The notes under the pieces are model-generated. The model made no database searches. It saw only the letters and a program-made list of their open reading frames with translations, and was not told where the DNA came from. Positions 1 to 8,500 of a DNA stretch of 64,000 nucleotides are shown here, piece by piece. A program made the position numbers and the translations under genes. This DNA comes from Pseudoxanthomonas mexicana (GTDB lineage Bacteria > Pseudomonadota > Gammaproteobacteria > Xanthomonadales > Xanthomonadaceae). Within the stretch, counting starts at the first letter, position 1. Every line of letters begins with the position of its first letter. The stretch covers positions 1 to 64,000 of the forward strand of contig NZ_LSIF01000018.1 of the NCBI RefSeq assembly GCF_001556105.1. Reading direction: 5' to 3'.

Positions 1-2
1 GG

Positions 3-1271
3 GTTGGGGAATTGGACTCCAAACCGGCGTGCTACTCAAAAGCGGGGGGACGTCGAATCGATCACATGTCAATCTTGGAAAAGTACAACGTCGCATATGA
101 CAGAAGAACGGACAAGCCTGCAATAAAGTTCGCGCGCAACTGGGGTGTGTCGGCTAGAGAAGCAAGAAGAAAGTTCTCAAAAGTTCGGGATGCATTGGTA
201 ACGCAACTCGCAATGCTCGTAGGGATGCGAGTCTCGGAGTTGCTTTCTCTAGAGCGAGATCCCGTCTTCAGGCGTGCGCAAGGAGACCTAGAGCTGGATT
301 GGATCAAGGGTAGGACATTCAAAGGTAGTAGCGATGAACGTGGCACATTGACAGAGTGGCTGGCCACCGATCGTGTGAGGTGGATCTGCGAACGATTAGA
401 CAGAATGTCAAAGATCCATAGGGCTCAGCTCCTTGCTCAGATTGGAGCCGGTTTCATTGAATACCAACAGGCAAAAACCGAAAGAGCGAGAGCCAAAATC
501 GCGAAGGCTGAGGATCGTGCGAGGCGATCAGTCAACTCAATTTTCCTCGTTAAGACAAGTCAGAAGTCATTCGCGTTGGGTTCTATATCCGTCGCTAGTA
601 GAACCATCCTTGCGGTGTGGATGAAGCGTGCGGCGCGCAGAGCGGGCCTGACCTGTCCTATGTCGCCCCACGTTCTTCGCCGTAGCTTCGCATACATGGT
701 GGTTCGATACTGTCAGGGCGACATTCGCTACCTGAAGGAGCACTTCAAGCATTGGAGCATCGATACAACGCAGCTCTACGTAACACACGGCGCCAGAGAT
801 GATGAGCTAGCGGATGAGATTGGTAAGGCAATTCTCGATGCAAAGGCGGACTTAGTTTCCAGTTGGCTTGACAATGAGGTGACGTTGTCAGGAGTCGCGG
901 GCAAGCGAGTTGCTGAGACTAGGTCAAAGCCTGAGTTTGCAGCGATTCTAAGGGAGGACCGGCGCGCGCTTGCGGCTTCGCTGGCCGAGGGCCTTGTAAT
1001 AAGATCCACAGGGCACTCCTGGTGTGTCGCGGCTGGCAAGCCACCTTGTGGTGGCGTCGGCCTGTACGATCCATTGCACTGCGCTCGCTGCGATGGGGCG
1101 GTGATAACGCGCGAAGAAATCGATATCTGGCTCGCTCTGAAGAGCGAGCTCCAGATCGTCGCGGTCGAGAATGACTGTGGCCCCGGCGGCGCTCAGGCGA
1201 TAAGGCGAGGGCTAGTCGCCATTGAAGAGGTCCTAGAGCCGTTCACAAGAGATATGAGCAATGGAAGCTAG
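3..1271 (+). CDS. Tyrosine recombinase/integrase with C-terminal Cys4 cluster, 5' partial
   Basis: DNA strand-exchange enzyme of the lambda-integrase fold, likely moving the island. The reading frame is open to the window edge, so the true start is upstream. Numbering from the TTG at 12, the catalytic set is visible: R73 (GMRVSELL), K104 in a GRTFKG beta-hairpin, H220-x2-R223 (SPHVLRRSF), H247 (KHWSID) and nucleophile Y256 (QLYVTHG). After the catalytic domain comes a basic extension with C338, C346, C357 and C360, which looks like a zinc-binding site. Tn554 TnpB and the gamma-mobile-trio integrases have comparable C-terminal cysteines. It overlaps the next gene by 11 bases, so the two are probably co-translated. 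The recombinase assignment is secure; the subfamily is inferred. Confidence 0.8.
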   Translation, partial: VGELDSKPACYSKAGGRRIDHMSILEKYNVAYDRRTDKPAIKFARNWGVSAREARRKFSKVRDALVTQLAMLVGMRVSELLSLERDPVFRRAQGDLELDWIKGRTFKGSSDERGTLTEWLATDRVRWICERLDRMSKIHRAQLLAQIGAGFIEYQQAKTERARAKIAKAEDRARRSVNSIFLVKTSQKSFALGSISVASRTILAVWMKRAARRAGLTCPMSPHVLRRSFAYMVVRYCQGDIRYLKEHFKHWSIDTTQLYVTHGARDDELADEIGKAILDAKADLVSSWLDNEVTLSGVAGKRVAETRSKPEFAAILREDRRALAASLAEGLVIRSTGHSWCVAAGKPPCGGVGLYDPLHCARCDGAVITREEIDIWLALKSELQIVAVENDCGPGGAQAIRRGLVAIEEVLEPFTRDMSNGS

Positions 1272-1668
1272 AGAGCTTAGAATCCGCGATCTGCGTCTTG
1301 CAATGAAGCGCATTGAAGTTGGCCGTCCTAAAATTGTCTCCATCGAAAGAAGGATGTCGATTGCTTCGGTGGCACAAGAAGCAGGTCTAAAGCCGTCAAC
1401 GATTCATACTCGATATCCAGAAATTGCTGACGAAATTCGCCAACGTTCGGGGGCAAAGGACGCGAAAAAACTTCGTACAAGTAGGAAACTGAAGGATCGA
1501 GATCGGAAGATTGCGACCCTGAAGCGCGAGCTATCTGAGGCAAAGATGCTCTTGTCGCGCACCGCATCAATGTATGCCTCTTCGCTATCGCAGATTGCTA
1601 CGCTTGAGCAGGCGCTTTCTTCGGCAGGTAAAGTGCTGCCCTTCCCGAGAGGGCGCAGATCTCCTTGA
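1261..1668 (+). CDS. Small HTH/coiled-coil accessory protein of the recombinase module
   Basis: 135 residues. Residues about 29-56 (SIASVAQEAGLKPSTIHTRY) look like a helix-turn-helix of the kind found in small transposon accessory proteins. Residues about 75-118 are rich in Lys, Glu, Arg and Leu in a heptad-like pattern and are probably a coiled coil. The ATG lies inside the end of the recombinase gene, which indicates translational coupling. By position and size it matches TnpC of Tn554-like elements or GmtX of gamma-mobile-trio elements, where a small third protein assists or orients recombination. I do not recognise it by sequence alone, so the role is inferred from context. Confidence 0.6.
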   Translation: MEARELRIRDLRLAMKRIEVGRPKIVSIERRMSIASVAQEAGLKPSTIHTRYPEIADEIRQRSGAKDAKKLRTSRKLKDRDRKIATLKRELSEAKMLLSRTASMYASSLSQIATLEQALSSAGKVLPFPRGRRSP

Positions 1669-1707
1669 GTAAGGACAGTGCTCATTAGATGTCAAAGCTC
1701 TAGCTTG

Positions 1708-2805
1708 TCAATCGAGAAAGAGCCCGTCCTGAACTGGTGAGTCCCTGCTGATTCCGGAGAGACCAACTCCGACTAGGCGATACAATTGTTCTTCCGGAAG
1801 ATCAATGCGATTCAGAAGCGCCCCTGCAGTGGAAATGAGGTCCTCAACGCTGGTGATAGGGGACGAGTAGGTCCGGCTTCTCGTGACAATTCTGAAGTCA
1901 GACGTCTTTAGTTTTAGCGTGACAGTCCTTGCGAGGAAGTTGTTCGACATGCTTGCTTCCCGCTCGTATGCCGCCCAAGCCGTGGAAGCAATGCGGCGTA
2001 TTTGAGGTCCTAAATCCTTAATTGCGAGGTCATGTGGAAATGTGTCTTCGGACGAAATCTGGCTGGTAAGGCGCTCTGGCTTCACGGGGCTGTTGTCAAT
2101 ACCACGTGCCAAGTCGAAGAGTCGGAGGCCCCACTTTCCGAAGTGCTTTTGCAGAAGATCAGCCTCAAGCTGTCGTAAGTCTTCTACGCTCTCAACCCCA
2201 ACTCGAGCCAACTTCTCCTCATTGATTCTGCCAACGCCGGGAAGGCGTCCGACAGGTAGCTCGGCGAGAAATTCTAACGCCCGTGAGGGAGGTATCACGA
2301 ATAAGCCATTCGGCTTGCGCCAGTCAGACGCTATCTTTGCTAGGTATTTGTTGTACGAGATTCCTGCCGACGCAGTGAGCCCCAGCTCGCTGAAGATGTC
2401 CGCTCGTATCCGCTCACCAATCTGCGTTGCGCTTGCTTCTCCTTGAGGCGAAGTTACGTCCAGGTAGGCCTCGTCGAGGGACAAGGGTTCAATTATCTCG
2501 GTGTATCGGTGAAAGATATCTCTGACGTGTGCGGAAACTTCTTTGTATCTAGTGAAGTTGGGTGGTACGAAGACGGCATCTGGGCAGAGGCGCTCAGCGC
2601 GAAGCGCAGGCATTGCAGACCTAACGCCGAACGAGCGCGCCTCGTAAGATGCGGCGCACACGACCGATCTGCTTCCCTTCCATGCGACGACAACGGGAAG
2701 CCCGCGAAGTGAGGGATTGTCTAGTTGTTCGACAGACGCATAGAAGGCATCCATATCGATATGGATTATCCTCCGGAGAGTGCTAGTGCTCTTCTCAACC
2801 ATCAT
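1708..2805 (-). CDS. dinB: DNA polymerase IV (Y-family), island-borne complete copy
   Basis: 365 residues, full length for DinB. It shows the N-terminal IHIDMDAFYASVEQ with the first metal ligand, the SLDEAYLD acidic pair near residue 105, a helix-hairpin-helix thumb (LPVGRLPGVGRI) and a little-finger domain. It ends GLFLD, a possible beta-clamp-binding tail like QxxLF. It performs error-prone translesion synthesis. The HEPN-motif gene ends 9 bases upstream on the same strand, so the two probably form one transcript. Its codon use matches the island. It is clearly divergent from the interrupted chromosomal dinB at 15.4 kb, so it is a xenolog and not a duplicate. It probably replaces the function lost on insertion (inference). 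Confidence 0.93.
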   Translation of the reverse strand: MMVEKSTSTLRRIIHIDMDAFYASVEQLDNPSLRGLPVVVAWKGSRSVVCAASYEARSFGVRSAMPALRAERLCPDAVFVPPNFTRYKEVSAHVRDIFHRYTEIIEPLSLDEAYLDVTSPQGEASATQIGERIRADIFSELGLTASAGISYNKYLAKIASDWRKPNGLFVIPPSRALEFLAELPVGRLPGVGRINEEKLARVGVESVEDLRQLEADLLQKHFGKWGLRLFDLARGIDNSPVKPERLTSQISSEDTFPHDLAIKDLGPQIRRIASTAWAAYEREASMSNNFLARTVTLKLKTSDFRIVTRSRTYSSPITSVEDLISTAGALLNRIDLPEEQLYRLVGVGLSGISRDSPVQDGLFLD

Positions 2806-2814
2806 TGTTGCGAC

Positions 2815-3840
2815 CTAACAATCTCCTGGTTCATAGAGCTCTAGTGTCTCTTCTACTGAGCGCAGGTAGGTGAGTCGGTGGTTGTAAAGGTGTGTCATGA
2901 CATCGGATTCGATGTTGCGCATGGCATTTCCCGTGAGCGGGCTATGCAGCTCAAGGCGAAACGAAGTCTCCGCGTCATAGTAGGCTTCAAACGCCGTCTT
3001 TGACGCACCGAAAAGTTTCGAGAGCGCGCCATTCTCGGGATTCAGCCTTGCCAGGGTGCTTTCAATGCGCGCCTCACACTCAGAAGCCTTGACGCTCCCT
3101 TCGGCGGCCTTCGTCAGCGCCTGGAGCGAACCCCCAAATCCGCTTCTTGAAGCGCCCGGGTGAAGCGTCTGTTGGACAAGCTCATAAAGGGCATCAAGGA
3201 ATGCGCGACAGGCCTTCATGTAAGACGCCAAGTCGGCTTGATTCACAGCTGCAAAGTTTGCTTCGTGCGCAATAATGTGCCGAACTTCGAACATCTTCGA
3301 CATGTCGCGAAGTAGGCCATCCACATCGGGAAGTAGGAGCGGTGCATCTTGCTGGGAGGTTCCCGGAGTGGCGTCACCAAAGAGCTCTTCGTCGCTGGGC
3401 TCGCAGTACTCCTTCACTCCTCCAAGAAGAGCCTTGAATCCACCCCGTTCTTCTGTCACGGCAAACAACGTCGATAGGTTTGATGCAATCTGACTTACTT
3501 GATTGATCGACAGGGAATGCGACACCAGGTCGCCGAAAGTAATTCGGCCCTCACTGAGGGCCTGTGTAAGCGCGAAGTCGAAGCGAATGTCCTTGAAAGA
3601 TTCCGCCCTCTGAAGAAATGGATCTCCAGAATTTACGAGCTGCTTAATAGCCTCTCGAGTGGCCGCCTCTACGCAAGAGGTGAGTCCCACAACGTGTAGC
3701 GCTCTAAGAACCCCGTCGGATTCGGTCAGTCGACCAAACGTTGACTCAAGGTCATAGAGTTCGAGATTGCCGTGCAGGTAGCGTCCGCGAGATCGATCGT
3801 TCTTCTCCGTGATCTCAGCAATCAGATTTCGCTTGCTCAT
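2815..3840 (-). CDS. HEPN-motif protein with possible LprI-like C-terminal domain
   Basis: 341 residues, no signal peptide or membrane segment. Residues 183-195 (MFEVRHIIAHEAN) contain R187-x4-H192, the R-x4-6-H signature of HEPN ribonuclease domains, set in a mostly helical region. Residues about 250-330 (ECEARIESTLARLN, then FEAYYDAETSF, and NHRLTYL) resemble the LprI/DUF1311 fold, here without its usual secretion signal. HEPN domains act as RNA-cleaving effectors in toxin and anti-phage systems. That makes this a candidate effector, transcribed ahead of dinB. The HEPN motif is seen directly; activity, domain boundaries and the LprI match need structure prediction. A purely structural HEPN-like role is possible. 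Confidence 0.55.
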   Translation of the reverse strand: MSKRNLIAEITEKNDRSRGRYLHGNLELYDLESTFGRLTESDGVLRALHVVGLTSCVEAATREAIKQLVNSGDPFLQRAESFKDIRFDFALTQALSEGRITFGDLVSHSLSINQVSQIASNLSTLFAVTEERGGFKALLGGVKEYCEPSDEELFGDATPGTSQQDAPLLLPDVDGLLRDMSKMFEVRHIIAHEANFAAVNQADLASYMKACRAFLDALYELVQQTLHPGASRSGFGGSLQALTKAAEGSVKASECEARIESTLARLNPENGALSKLFGASKTAFEAYYDAETSFRLELHSPLTGNAMRNIESDVMTHLYNHRLTYLRSVEETLELYEPGDC

Positions 3841-4531
3841 ACTGGGTTGGGTCCGTCGTTACGGCCATTCTCTCATGCGCAAGCGAATTGGCGCGTACGT
3901 GTTGGCTCGGCGTCCGCCCCGCAGTCGAAGAGGGTGGGCCTAACAAGCCCCTCGCGCGACTGGTCTGCGCAGATGCTCGCACGACTTCGTTATTGCCGAA
4001 GGTGAACCTTGAGGTCACCTCGGTACTCGGCCGACATTGAGAACTCAGGTCGGTAGGATCAAGAAGCCCAACTGGTGACCCGGCTAGCTCAAGTGACAGG
4101 GTCGTCAGGGGCAGAACGCGACTTCTCTTGGTTAGGGCGGTCATCGTCAGCATGACTAGAGTAAAGGCCAACACGGCCGAGGAGCGAACAGAGCCAGCGG
4201 GGCCCGGGTCCGTCTCCCGAAGGGCAGGGCGGTTGGAATCAGCGCGGCCGCGGCAAGCTGTAGCAGAAACGGTCCCGCGGGTGCCCACGCGGCTCGGGTC
4301 CTGCTGCCGGAAGCTGAGATTTGGCGGTCATCGTGTAGATCCTCACTCAGTTTTCGAATGAGAAAATCTGAGTTAAGCAAGTGGCGAGGACACGACGTCA
4401 CTAGCTAGAGATCATCGTCGGCCTCAAGCGCCTGAACGCCCGGGCTGCCGCAGCGATGCATCGAGCTCCCATGTGCGCTGGTGCTCGCTTCAAAGCCATG
4501 CCAAGAGGCTCAAAACTGACCGAATAGCGTG
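3841..4531. other. Long gene-poor intergenic stretch inside the island
   Basis: About 690 bases lie between the starts and ends of two leftward genes. Several short reading frames exist, the longest leftward from about 4288, but none has convincing composition, start signal or recognisable motif. The stretch must hold the promoter of the HEPN-dinB unit near 3841. It also contains a hairpin at 4345-4373, an interrupted palindrome AGGTGA...TCACCT near 4002-4022 and a GCCTAAC string at about 3936. It could be decayed coding DNA or a non-coding RNA region. I can support no gene here. Confidence 0.4.
4345..4373. repeat. Hairpin-forming inverted repeat
   Basis: ACTCAG-TTTTC pairs with GAAAA-T-CTGAGT across a 6-base loop, giving eleven paired bases with one bulge. 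It lies downstream of the leftward membrane-protein gene (stop at 4532), so it may act as part of that gene's terminator. It has no long T run on either strand, so an operator or RNA element is equally possible. Confidence 0.4.
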
Positions 4532-5227
4532 CTAGTCAGCGTGCCTCAGTCGCATCTCTACGTTGCGGAGTGCGACTCGCTCGGGGATCGGCACAAGTAT
4601 CGTCGTGTCTGGTTCAATCACACCGCTCTTTTGGTCAAAGCTTTTCGTAACGAGACTTCCATTAAACGTACCAACGACCACCGAACTCGATCCGGCAATG
4701 ACGAGATGCCTTTGACTGTTCGCATTGCTGTAGCCGGAGTAGGCGGATAGCAAAGCAAACATAAAGAAGAGGTACACGACGCAGAAGTACCGACTCAGAA
4801 TGCGGCCACCCCCTCCGTCGGCATCCCTCCATCTCATTACCGTGTGCTGAAGCCAGTATGTTCCAATGGTTCCCACGACAACACATATGATCAGCGATAG
4901 GAGTATCTCCGCCCCCGTCCTGTCTGTTCTGAACCAAAAGGACACCGTAAGAACAGCGTTGTAGAAGACGTGACCTAGAATTCCTGGCAACTTCCAGCGC
5001 CCATCTTCTCGAGCGTTGGACAGCCATGAAATGGCATAGGCCGAGGAGACCACGAGGACAGATATGGAAGCCACAATTATCTTCGGAGTACTGAGTTCAA
5101 TCAGTTCGAATGACGCGTCATAGAACGCGTAACGACCTATCTGGTAGAAGTAGGAGATCAGAATTCCCGCGAGAGGCGCGAACGCCAGCAGGAATCCCTC
5201 GTATGTGAGGAAGCTCTTAGTATTCAT
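4532..5227 (-). CDS. Uncharacterised integral membrane protein
   Basis: 231 residues. I do not recognise the family. Hydrophobic stretches at about residues 8-28 (FLLAFAPLAGILISYFY), 48-68 (IIVASISVLVVSSAYAIS), 108-125 (ILLSLIICVVVGTIGTYW) and 145-165 (YFCVVYLFFMFALLSAYSG) suggest about four membrane helices. A mostly polar C-terminal tail of about 65 residues follows, rich in Val and Thr. It has its own spacing on both sides and so is probably monocistronic. Small membrane proteins in defence islands often act as pore-forming or sensing effectors, but nothing in this sequence proves that. Composition is low-GC like the rest of the island. Confidence 0.6.
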   Translation of the reverse strand: MNTKSFLTYEGFLLAFAPLAGILISYFYQIGRYAFYDASFELIELSTPKIIVASISVLVVSSAYAISWLSNAREDGRWKLPGILGHVFYNAVLTVSFWFRTDRTGAEILLSLIICVVVGTIGTYWLQHTVMRWRDADGGGGRILSRYFCVVYLFFMFALLSAYSGYSNANSQRHLVIAGSSSVVVGTFNGSLVTKSFDQKSGVIEPDTTILVPIPERVALRNVEMRLRHAD

Positions 5228-5554
5228 CGCATCGCTACCAATTGGTCGAACTCCCGGCTAGACCGGCTACCGATAGCCGTGCGTGTAGCCGGGCGTGTAG
5301 CCTGTCATTCCTTGGAAAGTTGATCTTAGAGCGGCAAGATCTGACTAACAAGCTGATCCATCACCGTCGTACTAGGCGTGAGTTTCGCCTGAGAGATAGC
5401 CGCTACGTCACTCCGCTCTTGTCACCGGCCATGACTCATCTACCGATAGGGAAACTGCCTTCGTGCCCCTAGGGAAGCAACCTCACGGTGAAGTGGCGGG
5501 CAGAGATGAGTCCAAGACGTGGAGGCAAGAAGAATGCATGTCATGAAGGTCATT
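5228..5554. other. Intergenic region upstream of the membrane-protein gene
   Basis: About 330 bases without a supported gene. It contains a perfect 10-bp palindrome ACCAATTGGT starting about 11 bases before the membrane-protein ATG (near 5238-5247), which could be an operator. It also has two copies of GCGTGTAGCC near 5280-5302 and the region beyond the STAND gene stop. No clear terminator with a T run is seen. Confidence 0.4.
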
Positions 5555-8500
5555 TCACGCGCGCGTGATGGACGCTAGTTGGTCCAGAACAGCTGATGGG
5601 ATTGAGATTCCAACAGCGTCGGAACCGGCCAGGGTTATCGAAAGGACGAAGTCAGTATCGTCCTCCGAATTCCGCAAGATCTCTTGAATCCTCGGAACAA
5701 CGAGTCGAGGAGCGACCAAAGCAAAAGACTCGTTCGTAATGATCCTGTGCCAGTTATCGCGATGCCACCGACCAAGTTGGCGAACAAGGCTGGATCTAAA
5801 CTGAGAACTCACAGAGTGCTGTAGGAAGCGGATCCCCGCGCTGGCGACCATGAATGCCGAGAATGCGGATCCTTGAGTGAATTGCAGCGCATCACGGACG
5901 AAAAGGCCTTCCCAAGTGTCACTAACGCTTGGACTCAAAATCTCCTCAGCGGCAGAGCAAGACACTGATCTGAGGGCAAGCTCACGCTGAAGGGAGAGTG
6001 CAACCGGGAGAACGAAATCGCTGCGTTCTTGGCATGCACAAACAATCAGATAAGAGCGAACTGCATCATTGAGGGAGGCGAGAATCTCTTGGCTTGCGTT
6101 GGTGCCATCTAGCATTCGGGGCGTAGAGAGCGCTGGATCCACCAAGTCTACGGGAGGCTTGCCCTTGATCAAGGGGATGTTTGCGAGTGCGTTGACGTAC
6201 CTAATAAGAGATTTGGCAACCTCGTCACGTTCTTGTGAGATCATCTCTCGCCAAAGTCTTTTCTTGCTTAGATCGACCTCAAAAGCGGGTATCGACTTGC
6301 CGTCGAGCCTCCTATCTAGAGCGTCGAGAGCGGCAACTTCCGAGCCGGCTATTGCCTCACACTCTGCAAGCAAATAGAGCGTGATGGTCATAGAGCCCAG
6401 GGGAGCCTTCGTGATTTCCTCAGACGGTTCTGGGTGGCTGCACATCCCAGGGATGATTGCCAGTGGAGCGCCCCCGATTTGAACTACTCGCCCTTCAAGT
6501 TGGCTATGCACCCAGAGCACACAGTGGCGAATCAATCGATGAGTGTATGCGGCTCGCAGTGAACTATCGGCTGATATTGAGTCAATCCTTAGTAGCGCAT
6601 CGCCAAGATCTCTGATCGCGTCGATTGGTAATCCAAGATGCTGGTTGGCGACACCGGCATCGGCTGAAAGCCCGGCAGCCATAACCGCCATGTCTTCTAG
6701 CTTCGCTCTCTCGGCGGCGACTCGCGCGTCGATGAACCAAGTCCTGGCCTGCTCCCAGTCTCCTACTTTTGCTGCGCTAACTGCAGCCTCGCGTAGAGCG
6801 AACGCGCGCTCAATATTGCTTCCCTGACCGACTTCATCGGCAATCTCACGTAGTAATGGGAGAGCTAGCTCATGCTTCTGCGCCCGCCAGTAGACTTTCG
6901 CACGTGCGCGTCGCAGCGGCAGGATGTCGCCGTGCATTTCCACAGCCTCATCAACGGCCTGAAGCGCGCCATCGAAGTCATCAGAATACTCATCACGCAT
7001 AACTACGACTGCAATTGAGCACAAGACTGGGATCTCAGGAATTCCCCAGCCGAGTGAGATACTTGCCATTCGTCGATAGCGTTCTTCGGTCTTCCGAGCG
7101 TCGATAGAGCTGGCTTGCTCTGCCACCCATGGGCTGTTCACAAATACCGCGTAATCAGATTGGTCATCGAGAGGTGCAAGCAACTCCGATCGTACCTCGC
7201 TCTCCAGAGCGTTGAGGCGGTCGAAAATCTCCTCCAATAATGAAACTCTCGCCAAGTTAGCCATGCCGATTCGGAAAAGTGCCGTAGACGGGGCAAGCTT
7301 CATCAACTCAAGATCTGCCACCTCTGGCATCGCGCTGGTACTCTGAACAATTGCTCTGAACTCCATTAGGAGATCAAACCAATTTGGAAGGTGATTGGCG
7401 ATGCCGAGGGTTCCCAACACCTTCGCGAGCGCCGCAATCCTGAACATCTCCCGTACAGGTGGTGCCTGCAACTCAGTCTCTTGAAGCAGTGCCCCTACAC
7501 AGGCCTCAATAGCGATGGACTGCGGCTTGCTTGATGCAGCGAGAATCGTGAACTGGGCAAGTCGCAGCATGGAGCTGACTGCTGGATTATCGAGATAGAT
7601 CGGCTTATTGAAATCCAGCAGCTGCAGAGAGCTCCCACTCTCAGACAAGTACTTTGCTAACTCCTCCCCTCCTGTAACCAGGCTGTTCGCAACTGACGTC
7701 AAGGCAGCAGTATTCCCGCCCAAAAGCGCGTGAAGTGTGATCTTGTCAATTTCCCAAGCACCGATCTTAGTTCGCGAGAGCAACGTGGTTGCGAATGCAT
7801 GGTGAATTTGCTTGGTCTCGGCAGGGCTAAGTAGCTCACGGCCCGCAGTGGATGCCAGCGGCGATACCCTGTGATTATCGGGTCCCAGCGCCTCGACCCA
7901 AGGACCTATCAATGAGTCAAACGACTCGCCGGAATCGACTAGCGGCGGTGGTGTGGTTGCTATGCTAAGAGCAGTTGAGCGCGTGAATGAGCCAACACTG
8001 AGGCTTAGGCGGTAGAGGAGCTGTCTTGTGGGATGGGGAAGTTCGGAGATTAGCCGTCTGGCGACAGTTCGCTCTGCATCAAGATCAATTGTCGATAGCC
8101 CTGATTCGACAATGGCTGTGATCTCGCTCTTGTTCCATCCGCGACTGGAAACACCCGCGACAAATGCATGAACAAGTTGGGGGTGGCCGAAGGCGCCCGT
8201 CGCATGCGCCAATCTTGCCCAAGTGCTACTGTCCCCGCCATAGGCGCTGACGAGTTCTGAGCTTTCTTCTTCGGTAAAGTAGGGGCATTGCAAGACGGAG
8301 CCCAGATCATGACCTAGAGACGAGAGTGCACGAACTGTCGGCGCCTTGTATGTCGTGACGACCAGCTGTATGTCTCGTCTAACTACTGCCTGCACGAGTG
8401 CGCTCGCCTGGTTCTCGATCCTCTTGTCGTCTACGTGATTAAGATCTTCCAGCACCAAGAGAACGCATTTCATCTCGCCCAGCTTGGATAATAAAACGCT

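Noticed and set aside
3936..4137. Possible integron attC site (GCCTAAC ... GTTAGGGC)
   Set aside because: The second core has an extra G and ends in the wrong base, the spacing of about 200 bases is too long, and the inner arms do not pair.
3815..4288. 157-residue leftward frame in the long intergenic stretch
   Set aside because: It overlaps the start of the HEPN-motif gene, has no ribosome site I can see, and its composition is unlike a folded protein.
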